Below, piece after piece: positions 26,757 to 39,664 of a DNA stretch of 64,000 nt. The first letter of the stretch is position 1; every line of letters begins with the position of its first letter. The stretch comes from Ficedula albicollis. Lineage: Eukaryota; Chordata; Aves; Passeriformes; Muscicapidae. The stretch spans positions 31,649,453 through 31,713,452 of the forward strand of contig NC_021674.1 of assembly GCF_000247815.1 (NCBI RefSeq). The letters run 5' to 3'. The position numbers were made by a program, and so were the translations under genes. Under the pieces are notes generated by a model that was not told the origin of the DNA, ran no database searches, and saw only the letters and a program-made list of their open reading frames with translations.

Positions 26757-29700
26757 CTTTAGCTCACCAGTGCAATAACCGTGACTGCTGCTACGTATGA
26801 AATTTCAACACACTTAGAGCAAGACACCCTGGCTAAAGGAGCAACCAACTGGAAATTCTTCAGCTGATTCTGCTATAGGCAAAGGGAAATGAAATGAGTC
26901 ATCCACGCAGAGCCCATCCTTTTTGTTGAGTTGGCTATGAAATATAAGGTTTTCACCACTGCTGGAATACTACCAACAGCTCACAGCAGGATTTTGGATG
27001 TACACACATCTGTGCTTCCCCAAAGGTACCTGGACAATGGGCTGGGCAGAGAAGAAGGGAAAGGAGGAGAAGGAAGCAGGAGGAGGGACACTGGATAAGC
27101 ACAATAGCAGAGCGCTGCTCAAAAAATGAACAGCAGAGAAAGAAAAAGGGTTGCCATTATAAATTAACACTGTCACATCCCACACTGGTCCACAGAATCC
27201 ATTAATCAGACAAGAGGCTGCAAGAATCTTTCTCCCAGTAATGCTGCTTTCCAAAAGCAAGTTAAAATGAGCACAGATTTGACTTTATCTGGAGCAAAAC
27301 ACACACACCAAACAATGGTGCTGTCCACACAGAGCCAATGAGAATGGCTCTGCATCTCAATACTTCAGAAACAGAGAAAAATGAAAGCTATAAGTAACAA
27401 AATAAAGAGGATAAACATAATTTGTCCTAATGAGCAAAATAACTAGCTCCTACAATAAAATAACAAATTGATGTATGTGCACATTATCACAGCACAAGAT
27501 ATGCTTGAAATGAGGAGAGATTTCATGACATTTTGGAAAGTGAGATGATGAAGATTTACACACACAGTCTTAGTCAGGATACTATGAAAAGGGCTTTATT
27601 TTCTTATGAAAAATACCACTGGAGTCATTATTGATGAAGAGGAAGATTACAGGTCTGTTATCTCAGCCAAAAGATTGCACTTCCTACACTCTAGTTTTTC
27701 CTAGTACTAGGACGTGCCATTGGGTTCAGCAAGGAAGAGTGCCAAGTCCTGAATCATCAGGACTTCCTGTTCACTCTGCAGTGACTCAGAAGACATGTTT
27801 CTAAATTCTACTCATTTCTTGTTTCCCTTTTCACTATGCTATTCATATTAGATAAGGGTAGTCAGGCAGAAAACATTACACAGCCTGATTTCTGTTACCT
27901 GGTGTGTCAAACTAAAGATCCATTTTGTTGGGTTTTTTATTTCACTTGCATGTACTAGTAGGCAAAAGGCTTACTAAGTAACTTTGCAGTGCATTTTTTT
28001 TCTATGAGATTCATCTGGTGCAAGATGATTTCTGGTACAGATACTTTTCTGTGTGGGAGACTGACATGTCTGTGCTGGATCTTACCTGATATTTCTCAGC
28101 AAGTTTTCTTGCCAGTTTTTTAATTGAAAAAAATATCAATTTAGTGGAAATTAACAGTTTTGTGGAAATGTATCAGGGCTGATGGATCACATGGGTCAAG
28201 GCTAGGTCTTCAAGAAGGATGCAGGAGACCCAGATTCATGGTCTGCATCAAATGGACCAGAGACTGATTCATTATACTGCTGTGGTTCCTCTGCCAGGAT
28301 GAGGCCTGTACTCAAATCCCTCACCTAATGAATACTGAATCCCTTACATAACATGAAACAGCTCCTTGGGAAGAGGGAGACCACTTCTACTTGCAGGATG
28401 GGAAAAATGTCTGGGACACTAAAGACTGAGATCTCAGTCCCTGCTTCAATCCAAGCAAATATTTAAGCAGCTCTCACATGGCATCTTCAAAATACTTTGT
28501 GCCACGTTGCCCACAGTGCTCTGGGTGGCCACTGCAGTGACAGTGCCTGGCAGGTCTGACCTGAAGCCATGCTCATGTATCCTTTCACTCATGGGATTAG
28601 TAAGGACAGCTGAGCTGCTCCCAAAGCACATAACCAGTTGTTAAAGAGTTGAAGCAAAGTGCTGAACCCCTACAGGGTAGTGAATGGTGACCACAGATAC
28701 TAAAAACTGTTGGGAAGCTAGTTAATGAGCCACTTCATTGCTCAGAAAATAGGGCCTAAATATTCTAAAAGGCTTCCACTGGCACCTCAAAAAGCAGATA
28801 GGTGTTTCAGGCTTCCCACTGGAGGCCCCTCTCCTCACAGGCTATGGACAGTCCCTGTAGGCAGTACTCAGTGGCCCCAAGTGTTTTACTCCATCATACA
28901 CCAGACCCCATTGCCTAAGCAGATTCCTAAACTGGTAATCAGCTCTCATCTCCACAAAAACTGAAGAACAATACAGACTGGAGCAAATAAAACCACACTG
29001 CACACCCTCTCCTCTTCATCAGAATACACATGGTCCACAAGCCACATCCTGGTTGTTCAGCCCTTGGTGTCTCCACATGAGTGCAGCCCCCAGCACCAGC
29101 CATGCCCTGACACCACCAACAGACAATAACCCTGACTCCCACAGCCACCACAGCCCCACGGGCCAGACATAAACAATAATCCCCTGGCATCTAGCAAAAC
29201 ACCACTAGGATGCACTGACTACAGAGCTCAGACCTCGTGTCCTTTTTCTTTACAAACCTATACATGATGGTCTAAGTGGCCACCTCTGGAGCTGGACATC
29301 AGCTGTGGGTTTATTTTCCATGAAGGGACCTCTCTGCTCACGGCAGGGCCACAGAACCTCTGCCTGCCTGCAGGTGCCCTGTGGTTGGGCATGTGTTTGC
29401 CATTGTGTGGGAAGCTTGGCTATCAGGAGAGCTTTGAAAGCTGCTCCCAGTTGCACCTTGGCAAAGCTGCTTTTTGGCAGAAGGAGTTCCTCATTGCTAG
29501 CTGGTTGCCATAGGCTAAGGAGGGTTGTACCTTCCTGGTGTTCCTCCTGCTCTTCCTCCCCACTCCTGGGTGCTAGTCCTTGTCTGCTGCTTTGCTGCAG
29601 GGGCAGTAGCTCCTGGGCTGCAGGACCAGCCCTCCTGAGTGCAGTACAGCTCTGTGCAAGGCAGGTACCCCCAGCTCTGCCCTCCCCAGCCAGCCCCATG

Positions 29701-30532
29701 CTGTTCCAAAAGCCCTGTTGGCAGAGTGCCTCTTGGCTCCTAAGAAAACATCCCCTTGGGATCTGTTCCTAATTGGTGGTTTCCTTCTCTTTCTCTTACA
29801 GTGCTGAGTTTTGCTTCCTAGCTCATATTTTATAAGGCTGGTTTTTAATAGGCTGTGCCGGCTGCCAGACCTGAGTCTACCTTCAAACTACTGGGGAAAA
29901 AAACATCCTGTCTGCAAACCAGAGGATAGACGTGGCTTTGTGTCTGGATGTGGGCTGGGCCAGTGAGCCCATCCAGAAGCCAGTAAGAGCTCTAAACTTT
30001 GAGGTTTCAGGCCTTCAACAATTTGAGTAGCACCCAAGTATCACTGCAGCCCAAAGAACACAACCCAGGGTGGTTTCCAATGTGCATTCCTGAGATCAGC
30101 TAACCCATGGCATGGTGTACGTGATGGATGTGAAGGGTGGGAAAGATCTTCATAGACTGTAAACAGGCTGAATATTTATTACCCTCCCATCATTACTATA
30201 TCCTTCTTCTCCAGGGATCACCATCTGGGACAGGGAACAGATGAACCTGAAAACAGCACTGTCTGAAACACAGACAGATTTTATTGCTGTACGCCCCAGC
30301 TGCTAAGGGAGGAGTGACTACACACAGGGAATTTGCCAGGACATGGCATACACACAAGAGGAGCTTTCTGCTGCCTTCACTAGGCCAGGCATAGAAGACA
30401 GAGGCTGGCAGAAGCAGCACGGTCCCCTTTGGCTGCCTTGGTCATTTTTGTCTCTGTCCCATCCCTACAAATCATCCCAGTCTCCCTTAAGAACCAGGAC
30501 ACTGGTATCTCCAAGGCTACTATGGCACTTTC
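26757..30532. other. Intergenic, nothing recognised
   Basis: About 3.8 kb of non-coding DNA. The 27,300-28,150 part is AT-rich with few frames. A GC-richer patch at 29,250-29,770 has overlapping frames of about 150 codons on both strands with low-complexity composition and no domain. No gene call is justified. Confidence 0.4.
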
Positions 30533-30643
30533 CTCCTACGTGGGGACTTTTGGAGTGGTCTGGGCAGCAGAGTTGATATACTGAAGCACTCCTACGTGGG
30601 GACTTGTGGAATGGTCTGGGCAGCAGAGTTGATATACTGAAGC
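30533..30643. repeat. 56-bp tandem duplication (2 copies)
   Basis: The unit starting CTCCTACGTGGGGACTT and ending GAGTTGATATACTGAAG occurs at 30533-30588 and 30589 to about 30643. Copies differ at two to three positions (TTTTGGAGTGG against TTGTGGAATGG). Confidence 0.93.
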
Positions 30644-33600
30644 TGAACACCCATTGCACACCAAAGGCAATTGGGCTGGCCAGCATCTTTCTTTTGCCCT
30701 GAGAGCAGGTGCTGGCTCTGGCAGGGCTGTCACAGCAGCAGGGCCCATGTCCCCCTCCAGCCAAGTTGCCACTTGTCTGAACAGCTGAATTCCATGCTCA
30801 GGGAGCAGGCAGAGCTGGAGGCACATGGCTATGGTTGATCAAAGCCACAGGTTATTCTCCAAGAAGAAGCCCAGGCTGAACTCTGTGGCGGCAGTTGCAG
30901 TTCCAGATCCTTGCAGAGAGAATGAAGACAAAAAAGCCCACATAAGCACAGGCAAAATCTTCACTCCTCCTTCCATCAGATTGTCTCCTTTGCTAGCTGC
31001 TCAGCTCCTCACCTCCAAATCCTCACCAGCTCCTGGGCCTGAGTGAATCTGCAGGTTATCAACCCTCACCTGCCTTTTTGCTCAGATGCAAACTGGGGAG
31101 TCATCACCCCTCCCACCTATCCCCCTCACCACAGTCCACTGGTGCTTGGAAAGGTTTCTCCTCTCCAAGGAGCCCACACACGGTGTGACTGCTGAATTCC
31201 TCACGTGGCTGGCAAGTCATGAGGGGATGTTTGTGCTCCCAATCCAATTTGCAGAACCCACCAACATACCATGAATTACAAGTGTCAGATATCACAGGCG
31301 CATCTCCAGCTGGATTTTCCATTCACAAGGGAGGTATTGGTTCCAGAAACTGCAGCAAGTGCCTCCCAAGTGTAAGAAAGAAGGGTGACTGTCAGAGAAG
31401 GGTCATGGATTGATGCCCTGCCTCTATCCTTGCTCCTCATTCACTTGAATATTCAGTCTGTGTCACATCTATGAGCCTTTGACCCTATTTGCATACAAAT
31501 CTCAGAGATAAGGGGCAAAGAAAGGAGACCAGAGGAAGGATAGTTTCTAGACAGAATAGCATGCCCTCTCTTTTCCCAAGAAGAATCAGGAGCGTCCTGA
31601 ATCCCTTCCAAGACACTGGCTTCTTTGTACTCCAGGGATGAGCCCCACCATCAAGCCTGGACACCAGGTAACGAAGAAGGAACTCCCAACTCAACCCTGT
31701 GAACAGCAGAGCAGGGTATATTTAGGTGTGAATTGTTACTAATTGCTGTTGCACTGCAGCAGAACAGAGGGGCTCCAGTGGAAATCATGTTTTGCAGGCA
31801 GTGACACATACACAGAAGCTCATCCCTGCCTTAGAGTTTACAGACTAAGGAGGAGCAGATGCTGATTCAAAAGGTCCCAGCAGGAAACATCAGAGGCTGT
31901 CTCAGTTCAACCTGAGTGCTCCGCTTTAGGATAACTCATGTAGAGAGAGAAAAACACTGAGGGGAAGTAGGGTCTGTAAAAGAAAGCAGGTAAAGTACAT
32001 GGGAGACTTGAGCAAAGAGATTCCCTGGCACAAATCCCCAGCACCATTTATTCTTGCAACCAGAAGGCATCCTGATGAAAGCATACAAAATACTCACAGA
32101 GAGAAAGGCAACTGTGTGTTGCTGCTGTCCTTGGACACACAAGGGCAAACAGATATTCAATTAGATGAAGAAGTGGCCAGTTCAAATTTCATCAAAGTAA
32201 CTAATTTCCTTCACTTATCTGGACCAAGCCATCCCTAACACAAGAAGATGCAGAAGACAAGAATTTAGTAAACCTTACAAAAAGGTTGGACAATGACGTG
32301 AATGAGAAGAAACAAAAAAAGCACACTAATGATAGCTAACAACACTTTTGTAAAACATGCTAAAATTTATCCTCCTGGTCCCAATCCCATCTCTAACAGA
32401 GAGTAACCAGAAAGTGATGTTAAGTGTTGAACAGATTATGTTACATCTGCCTACTGCAAAGTTCTTGCACTTCCCCCTGAAGCATCTGGAAGAGGCATCA
32501 GAGAAAGCATCAGATAATCAGTGACAGGATCTGGGAATAAATGGATTTTGGGGCTCACTCAGCTCGACCATTTCAAGGTTCCAGAGTTTCCAGAGTCAAG
32601 ATTGCAATCTTCATATTTGTGTATGCAAAGTCTTTGAAGACACCAGGGAAATGAAGCCATTTGAAGTTGCATTGCCAGTGTTTGTGATGGATTGTGGATC
32701 TCATTGTACTGGTCCTGTTTTTCCTTAAAGCTCCAGAACCTGATAATAGATGATTAGGTGAGAAACACATTATCTGCATAAGACAAGATTCTAGTCTGCT
32801 TGTGTATGAGGAAAACCAAAAATTGTGATCCTAATGCAACATGATTTCTACACAAGAGAAGTTTCTCTTAGTCTTTACTGAGAGTAAAAAATGCTACTTA
32901 AAGGCAACTCTAAGGCTCAGAAACTGAGGCAAAGGGATAACATGTTGCATTTATTCTTTTACAAAAGCTCATGATTTTACAGTTATCACAAATTTTCGTG
33001 GTCCAGCTTAAAACACCTGAACCCTTGGGGCTTAGAATACTGAACTTAAGGCAATGTAAACTGCTGTAAGCTCCCTCATATCTCAGTTCTTTCTAGGTTT
33101 TCTCAGTTGCAGGGCAGCTCAGCAACTCTTCAGAAGCCCTCCTCTGCAGGGTCTGCCTCCCTCCATGCTGCATTCTATATTTCATCAGACATCTCATTGA
33201 AGTCACTGTTTTTCTTAAAGCTCCAGCTCACAGACTCACTCAATTATGTGAAAACTTACATCATATAAGGAAAAGTTCCTACTCCTCATAGCTGCCAGGA
33301 AAAGCTAGCAACAGAGCCCTGCTGTAACCCAAAAGCCCAATACTGAAGGCCTGAGAAAAACACCAGTATCTTCTTACACTATTGAGACGTTTATGATTTG
33401 AGAGATTCAGGCCTTGGATTGTGTATCTGAACTCCTTCTGCTGGCACCATTGTTCTCCTCAGCCCTGGATTTTGAATGGGTCTCTTTACTCCAGCCTGCT
33501 GCTATGCCATCTGCCATTCTAAATTTACACTGCTGCTTCCTAAAAAGGCTAAAAGGCTAAAAAGTGCTCCACAACAGTATGGATTCTGGATGAAAGGAGG

Positions 33601-36600
33601 AGACTGATGTTCCCTTGAACACCAAAACTCAGTCCAGCTCAGACACTAGTATATCCCTAGTATGGCGCTGAGCTTTGTCCCAGCAAAAGTCCTTGATGTG
33701 TCTGCCTCCAACCAAGCTCTGTGTCCCTCTCCCTCATCTCAGGGCACAGCATCCCCTGGCCAGGCAGCAAAAGCAGCTCTCCTGTTCCTCCTCCCCTCCA
33801 TTCCTGGCTCCCCTGTCAGGTTAGCAGGTTTAGCCACGAGCTGGTAAAGGTTATGACCAGTTTTCCACTGCTGTTGTAATTTGGTTTCTGTTTCCACAGC
33901 ATAGCATGCTTTTGGGGATGGGCTTTTGGAACCCCAAAGGCTTTCTGCCTGAAGATGGAGCTGGACCTGAGGGTTAAGGCATTCACAATTTGCATGGGAA
34001 ACAAGTAAATGCTCAAGCGCAGGTTCTGACCCATGTTCAGCATACAGGGTGAACATGCCCACATACTACAGTCTTGTCCTGAGGCCAACACCTTACAGCA
34101 GTATCTAGAAGATGAATGTACACATCTCCTCACTTCGTGTAACCTGCTCAGCAAGGGGTTTCCAGTGCCTCCCTCACCCCGGTAGGCAGGTGTGTGAGAT
34201 TTGCATCTGTGGCTGCTGCACACAGGCACAGCTTTCCAGGAAAGGTGTGTTTTCCAGCTCTTTTCTGTGCCAGTATTGCCGCCACCTGGAGATGAGAGGA
34301 ATGAAGGGCTCCCAGTCATTTCCTTACCTTCATCCCTCTCCCTTTTCTCAGCCACAAAGCATCCTCCTCTATTTCAGCTGGAGGGAAAGCTGGCAGCCTC
34401 CCAGCTTCTGTGGTTATGATATCCCATGAGTGCAGCCTGTTGCAAGCCTTGCTCGTGAAGGACGGGGCCCTTATGCTCATGGTAAAAACACAGCTCCTGG
34501 GCACTGGGGGAGGCTTTGGCAAAAGGAAGCAACCCCCACTCAGCTTACTCGCCGTCCTTCACCTTTTGGGAGGAAGCAACTTGCCCTGGGCTTTCCTGTC
34601 CTTGTTGGTTTAGAATTTAAGTTGCAGATCTGCATGAATGAATACAGGCTTGTGTGTTCGGCAGAGCTGTGCACATAAAGGAGAAGGGGTTTTGTCCATG
34701 TATTTTATGGCACTGCCCGTGTAGGGAGATGGGAGGGAGCTTCTACACTGCATGTGCACGTGCACATTTTCATGCTGTCTGCACGTGTGTGCATGTGTAT
34801 GTGCATTTCCATATTGTGTCTAATAGGCTCTTTGTTTCTCCAGAGAAGAAGGAAAAGGAAATCCGCATGTAATGAATCCATTTATTTTATGGAGCTCCCC
34901 TGGAGAGGGGCCGGGGAGCATGATTTATGCAAAAAAACAGGCAGCTGCTGTTGGGAGGGGGGCATCAATCTGGTTTTGATTTTAATTCATAAGTGGAGGT
35001 GGCCACACAAGCCAAGGCCTCGTAAACTCCCCATAGAAGAGAGTGGCTCATTGGTGTGAGGCTGTCAGAGCCTATTTGGCCATTAGTATCGAGCTGCTCT
35101 CCACTGCATCCAACTAATTCCCGCCCTGTTGTTCTGCTTTCTTAGCATGTGTTTCCCTGTGCTGCGGCCTCCCATTAAAAGAGTGAGGCAGAGCTGTACT
35201 GGGGCACAGACTGAAATCTTTGTACTGAAGGGCAAAAAAGCCCTTTACAGAGCATTTGCAGTTTATGTCACAATTCAGTGTACAATGTATACTAATAAAA
35301 AAAACCAACAAAAAGTAACATGACTTGTATGCTACAGTCCAGTTCCTCCCTTTTATAAAAACACAGGGAGTGAGGTGGGATGAAAAGACTTCTGGGTTGG
35401 GATAAACGGCCTGGAAACAACATACCACTCACCAGTTTTTTTCCATCCCTGCCATGCTGCATAACTCAATGGATATTGTCAGGACTCTGAGTGTAAAGGG
35501 ACGGTGAAGAGATGCTTTAACAGGGCAGAAGTCTTCACAGATTCTGTTTTATTACACGATTCTCCATCAGAATGAGAGCCCATGAAGTTTAACCATCAAC
35601 AGTATAAGAGAGAACTCCACACAGCATATTCACTCACTCTGTGATTATCCCTTATGACAAGAAAGTTGCATTTGGCTTCCAGATCTCCCCCAGCTGTCTG
35701 TGCATGGCATAGCTGATATGCAAAGGATCTAACTGAGAATCTAACTCAGGTCTGTATTCTTCACCATAATCTCATGCATGTCCAGCAGAGGTAGGGAGGT
35801 AAGTGGATTGACAGCTCCACTATATCAGTTCAGGAAAACAAGAATGAAAACTGGTCTTTCCCAAACCCTGTCCTCACATGCTACCAGCAATTAATTATTG
35901 GGCCAAATTAATATTTTTTTGTGTTTCACTTACTCTGTGTAACTTGGGTTCCTATTAAAAAACACAGATTTTCTTGTTCTCAACACTGAATGATATTTTT
36001 AGATCACTCAGATACATGTTGTCCCTACAGAGAACAGACAACACTTGTCTGTTGACATTGAACTTTAAAAGACTTTTGCTTGGCAGAATTAAGGCCTAGC
36101 AGTGGGTCAGTGAGGAGAATTTGGAAGAAGAGGTGTGGTTCACTTACCACTCCCTAAAATGCCCAAACCACCTTGCAGAAGAAGAATTTGTTTTGAAAGC
36201 TACATAAAGGAAGGTGGCTCGTTTGCGTGTTACACCTTCGCTGATTTTCCAGACGGTCTTTGCGTGGCTTTCTAAGAACTTAATTTGGCAGCAGCTTATA
36301 CATCAAGGATGTTTATGCTGACAGCAATACAGCCCCTGGCATCACCCTGCTCTTGCATCATCAAACGTTCTGAACCTCCTGTTCCCAAGTATCTGGGGAA
36401 AAAGAAAAAAAATAAAGAAAAAAAAAGCTTTGAAAATATAAAGGCCAAGAATGCGCTGATGTGAAATGCTGACTTTAGGAAGCAGCCACAAGGAATGCTT
36501 GTTATTTTTTTAAACCAGTGGGATCAGGGCCCTTCCCTGAAGCCAAAAGTAGTAGGCCAATTGGACCATCAGTTTCCAGGCCAAGAGAAAGAGCTGCTTT

Positions 36601-37699
36601 TACTGGCCATGCTGGAAAAACCTCCTATAACAGAGTCTGGTCCGTGGAGGAATGGATCAGGTCACAGAGCTTCCCCTAGCAGTAGCTTTCAAGCATAAAG
36701 CTGGATCCATTTCGCAATTTTATTTTGGAAGAAACCTAATTGCTTACTAAGTCTCAGAACTACTAGCACTATAGCAGAGACTAACAAAGATTAGATGAAA
36801 GGCCTCAAATTTGCAGTAAAGTGGCATTATCCACACTTGCCCCTTGAAAATCCCCAATTCAATGATTTTGCTGTTTGAGAGACAAGATTGAGCACCAACA
36901 ACCAAAACACTGTGCAAGCCAGGTGAGTATCTAGAAGTAAACAGATCACCTTCATGCTCTTCTGTTTTACATTTTCCTTCCTTGTATATAAACACAAAAG
37001 TCTTAGTAGCATTGCAAAGGGTATTTATAGTTAGGGAAATGTTTGAACTGATCTACCTTTCCACCTTCTGCCTGTTTTCACTTCCACTTACCAACTGCAC
37101 GTTTCAAGTCATCTTATGAATTGTACATTTTATGAAGTCTTGGTTTGAATGATACTATACCTATTGAAGTTTTTCAATGGTCCCTTCAGCTACAGCTTGT
37201 GCAACTCTTAATTTTAATGTGTTCATCTTCATACAGACCTACAGGAGAGAGAGACACAATTATGTCCCAATTATGGTTAAGTCCCTGAGGAACTCAAAAG
37301 ACTAAGGCTTGTCCCACACTGCAAGCTCATTCAGCCAAACAGGGCTGCTGATGTAAGTGTGCCAGCAAAACCTCTCATGTAGATAGATGTCTTCAAACTG
37401 ATGCAACCCTATACTACCCTCAATTTTGTCTCATTTTTTCCCTTGAATAAACAAGGGAATGGCCCAAGGCTGGGAATAGAAGGCAGTAAATAATGTCCAG
37501 TCCAGCTTCTAGACATGCAGACAATATTCCCCCTAGGTGGCTCTGCCAATGTTGTTATGCTCCTGATCATAGAGTAATTAACTTATTATTCCTCCACTAA
37601 AAACAGACTTTTGAAGGTACACTCTACTTCATGAATGGCCAGCATGCAAAAGTTTATTCTTGCTCTTCTCTTGGAGTTTGACTTCAGCTTCCTAAAAAC
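30644..37699. other. Intergenic; possible regulatory stretches
   Basis: No gene or clear transposon was recognised in about 7 kb. Two parts look like single-copy DNA under constraint. One is about 34860-35340, with words such as GATTTATGCAAAAAAACAGG, GATTTTAATTCATAAG and CACAATTCAGTGTACAATG. The other is about 36215-36375, with CG sites retained in otherwise CG-poor DNA. These remain impressions that need alignment to other birds. Confidence 0.35.
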
Positions 37700-37721
37700 G
37701 TGTCCCTTAATTAAGGGACAC
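37700..37721. repeat. 22-bp perfect palindrome
   Basis: The half-site GTGTCCCTTAA is followed immediately by its exact reverse complement TTAAGGGACAC, with no spacer. It contains TTAATTAA at the centre. A perfect 22-base palindrome is rare by chance at any given place, though not surprising somewhere in a large genome. Its role, if any, is unknown. Confidence 0.9.
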
Positions 37722-39443
37722 AAAAACACGTTGGAAAAATTACCTCATGACTTTTCAAGGTCACACAGAAAGTCTGTAGCAAAGCAGAGAACTGAGGCCA
37801 GGTGGTCTGTCTCCTTAGCTAATCACCTAAGAACATGGACAAGATGAGGCATGAGAAGCAGGACAGCCTAGAAGCACCCAGAGAAAACTTGTGCCATCAT
37901 CAGAATGTAACAACCCCAGAAAACAGAACACAAAATAATCCTGGGATAAAGGATGAGCTACCTCCACCAACAGACCCCAGGGCATGCTCACACATGGTGC
38001 TGCAAGGCTAGAGACATGGCTTGCTGATTATTCCCCAGGACAGCACTACCTACGTGGGTGTGTCATGCTAGGCTATGACACATCCTCTCCAAATGGGCAG
38101 CTCTGAGTACAGTGAGAGCAAATAGCTTGCTGCAGTATCTCTGAAGATAAAAGAAGCCTCCACACAACCGGGGTGAGGACCACACAGTGGGATTGAGACA
38201 GCAGCTGGGAGCAGAGAAGGTGCCAGCATGGCCTCTGGGCACCCACAAAGGGCATAGTAACTTCTGATGCTCCTTACACAACATTCATAGGGCCATTGAT
38301 GCCTGTTTGGAAAGGGTCTTAGTAAAGAAAACTTAGAAAGTTGAAAAAAAATCTTGAAGAGACTAGTCTAGGTCAGCTGGTCGAGAACCAAGACCCTCCT
38401 AGCAGCAAATAACTCAGCATGGCCCTGGCTCCTTCATCTAGGAGGTGATTTTCATCCAAGAGCTCCTCACCAGGAATTACACCTTTTCAGCCAGCTCGCT
38501 GCAGTTCCTACTGATTTGGTCTAATGAAAATGACTCCTAACCAATACTGGTTTAGTAAAGTTCCCACCAGATCAAAACTGACCTCAGTTGGCTCCTGTCA
38601 TTTCCAAAAAGCTCCTGCTGATTTGGCTGACTGACTGAGCTCCAGGAAAATTGTGTGTAAGCCTTGCATTTGAAGAGGGTAAATTCTCCCTTTCTGGAAC
38701 ACAGAGGAGACAGGAACAAAGCCAACAGGAACAAACAGAGTCAATTTGTCTGGATGAAAACATTTGCAGCAGCCCCTGGTCTAAGGCTACTGCCTCTGAG
38801 CTGGACACCAAGACATCCCAGGCAGACCAGCATCCCATGCCACAGAGACACAAACCTTCTCAGCCCCTGGCCACTTTATTTCTAGCTTTATTTGATGGCC
38901 CCAGGCTCGGACACTAGCACAACTGCATGCTGCAGCCACTTGCAGCAAGAGCTATCATTACGAAGAATTCTTTCATCTTGCAAGGGGCCAAAAGATTAGG
39001 CCCAAAACAGACACTCAAAAGCACCCTGTACTTTGGAGATGATCCCAACAGGAGTTTCAGGCACTTTCCTCACCCCTCTCAAACTCTTGGCAGAACTGTG
39101 ATTCAAAATTATTGCTTTAATTAGAGGCTACAGCTACTTAAGCATCTCAGTTCCATGCAAGGCCCACCTGGCAAAGCAGGCACACCTCCCCCAAACCCAC
39201 GTTGGGCCCATAACATTTGCAGGCTGTGTGGGCTGCTCTGTTTCAGGGCTGTGGAGCCTGTCGTGTTCCCCTCCAGCTGCAGCGTCGGCAGCGTCACGCT
39301 GACAGGTTCAAGCCATGCAGAGACGGTTGTTTTTATAACCCACTCTCTTTTAACAACTTTCCCAAGCTGATTCCTCTCCATTAGAGATCACCTGCTGCTC
39401 AAGGGATTCAGATTCTTAAAGGAAAATTGGAAAAAAAAATAAA
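37722..39443. other. Intergenic, nothing recognised
   Basis: Ordinary non-coding composition. Frames of 60-90 codons occur on both strands with no domain. A stretch at about 39150-39370 retains several CG sites and may be constrained, but no exon with a readable product was identified. Confidence 0.4.
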
Positions 39444-39664
39444 AAAGAGGCTGGAAAAACTAATGGCATCCAAGGAAGAAGAAAGCACCTCAGCACTAAC
39501 CAGTTAGTCCAAATACTGAGCTCTGCTAACATCTCTCATTCTTGACTAGACAAAGAGGCTGGAAAAACTGACACCTAATGGCATCCAAGGAAGAAGAAAG
39601 CACCTCAGCACTAACCAGTTAGTCCAAATACTGAGCTCTGCTAACATCTCTTATTCTTGACTAG
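39444..39664. repeat. 108-bp tandem duplication (2 copies)
   Basis: Copy 1 is 39444-39551 and copy 2 is 39552-39664. Both begin AAAGAGGCTGGAAAAACT and end TTATTCTTGACTAG or CTCATTCTTGACTAG. Copy 2 carries a few extra bases (GACACC) after the first 18 positions. The rest is almost identical. Confidence 0.93.

Noticed and set aside
29250..29772. Overlapping frames of about 150 codons on both strands
   Set aside because: Low-complexity Ser, Leu and Cys composition from GC-rich DNA, no domain and no splice evidence.
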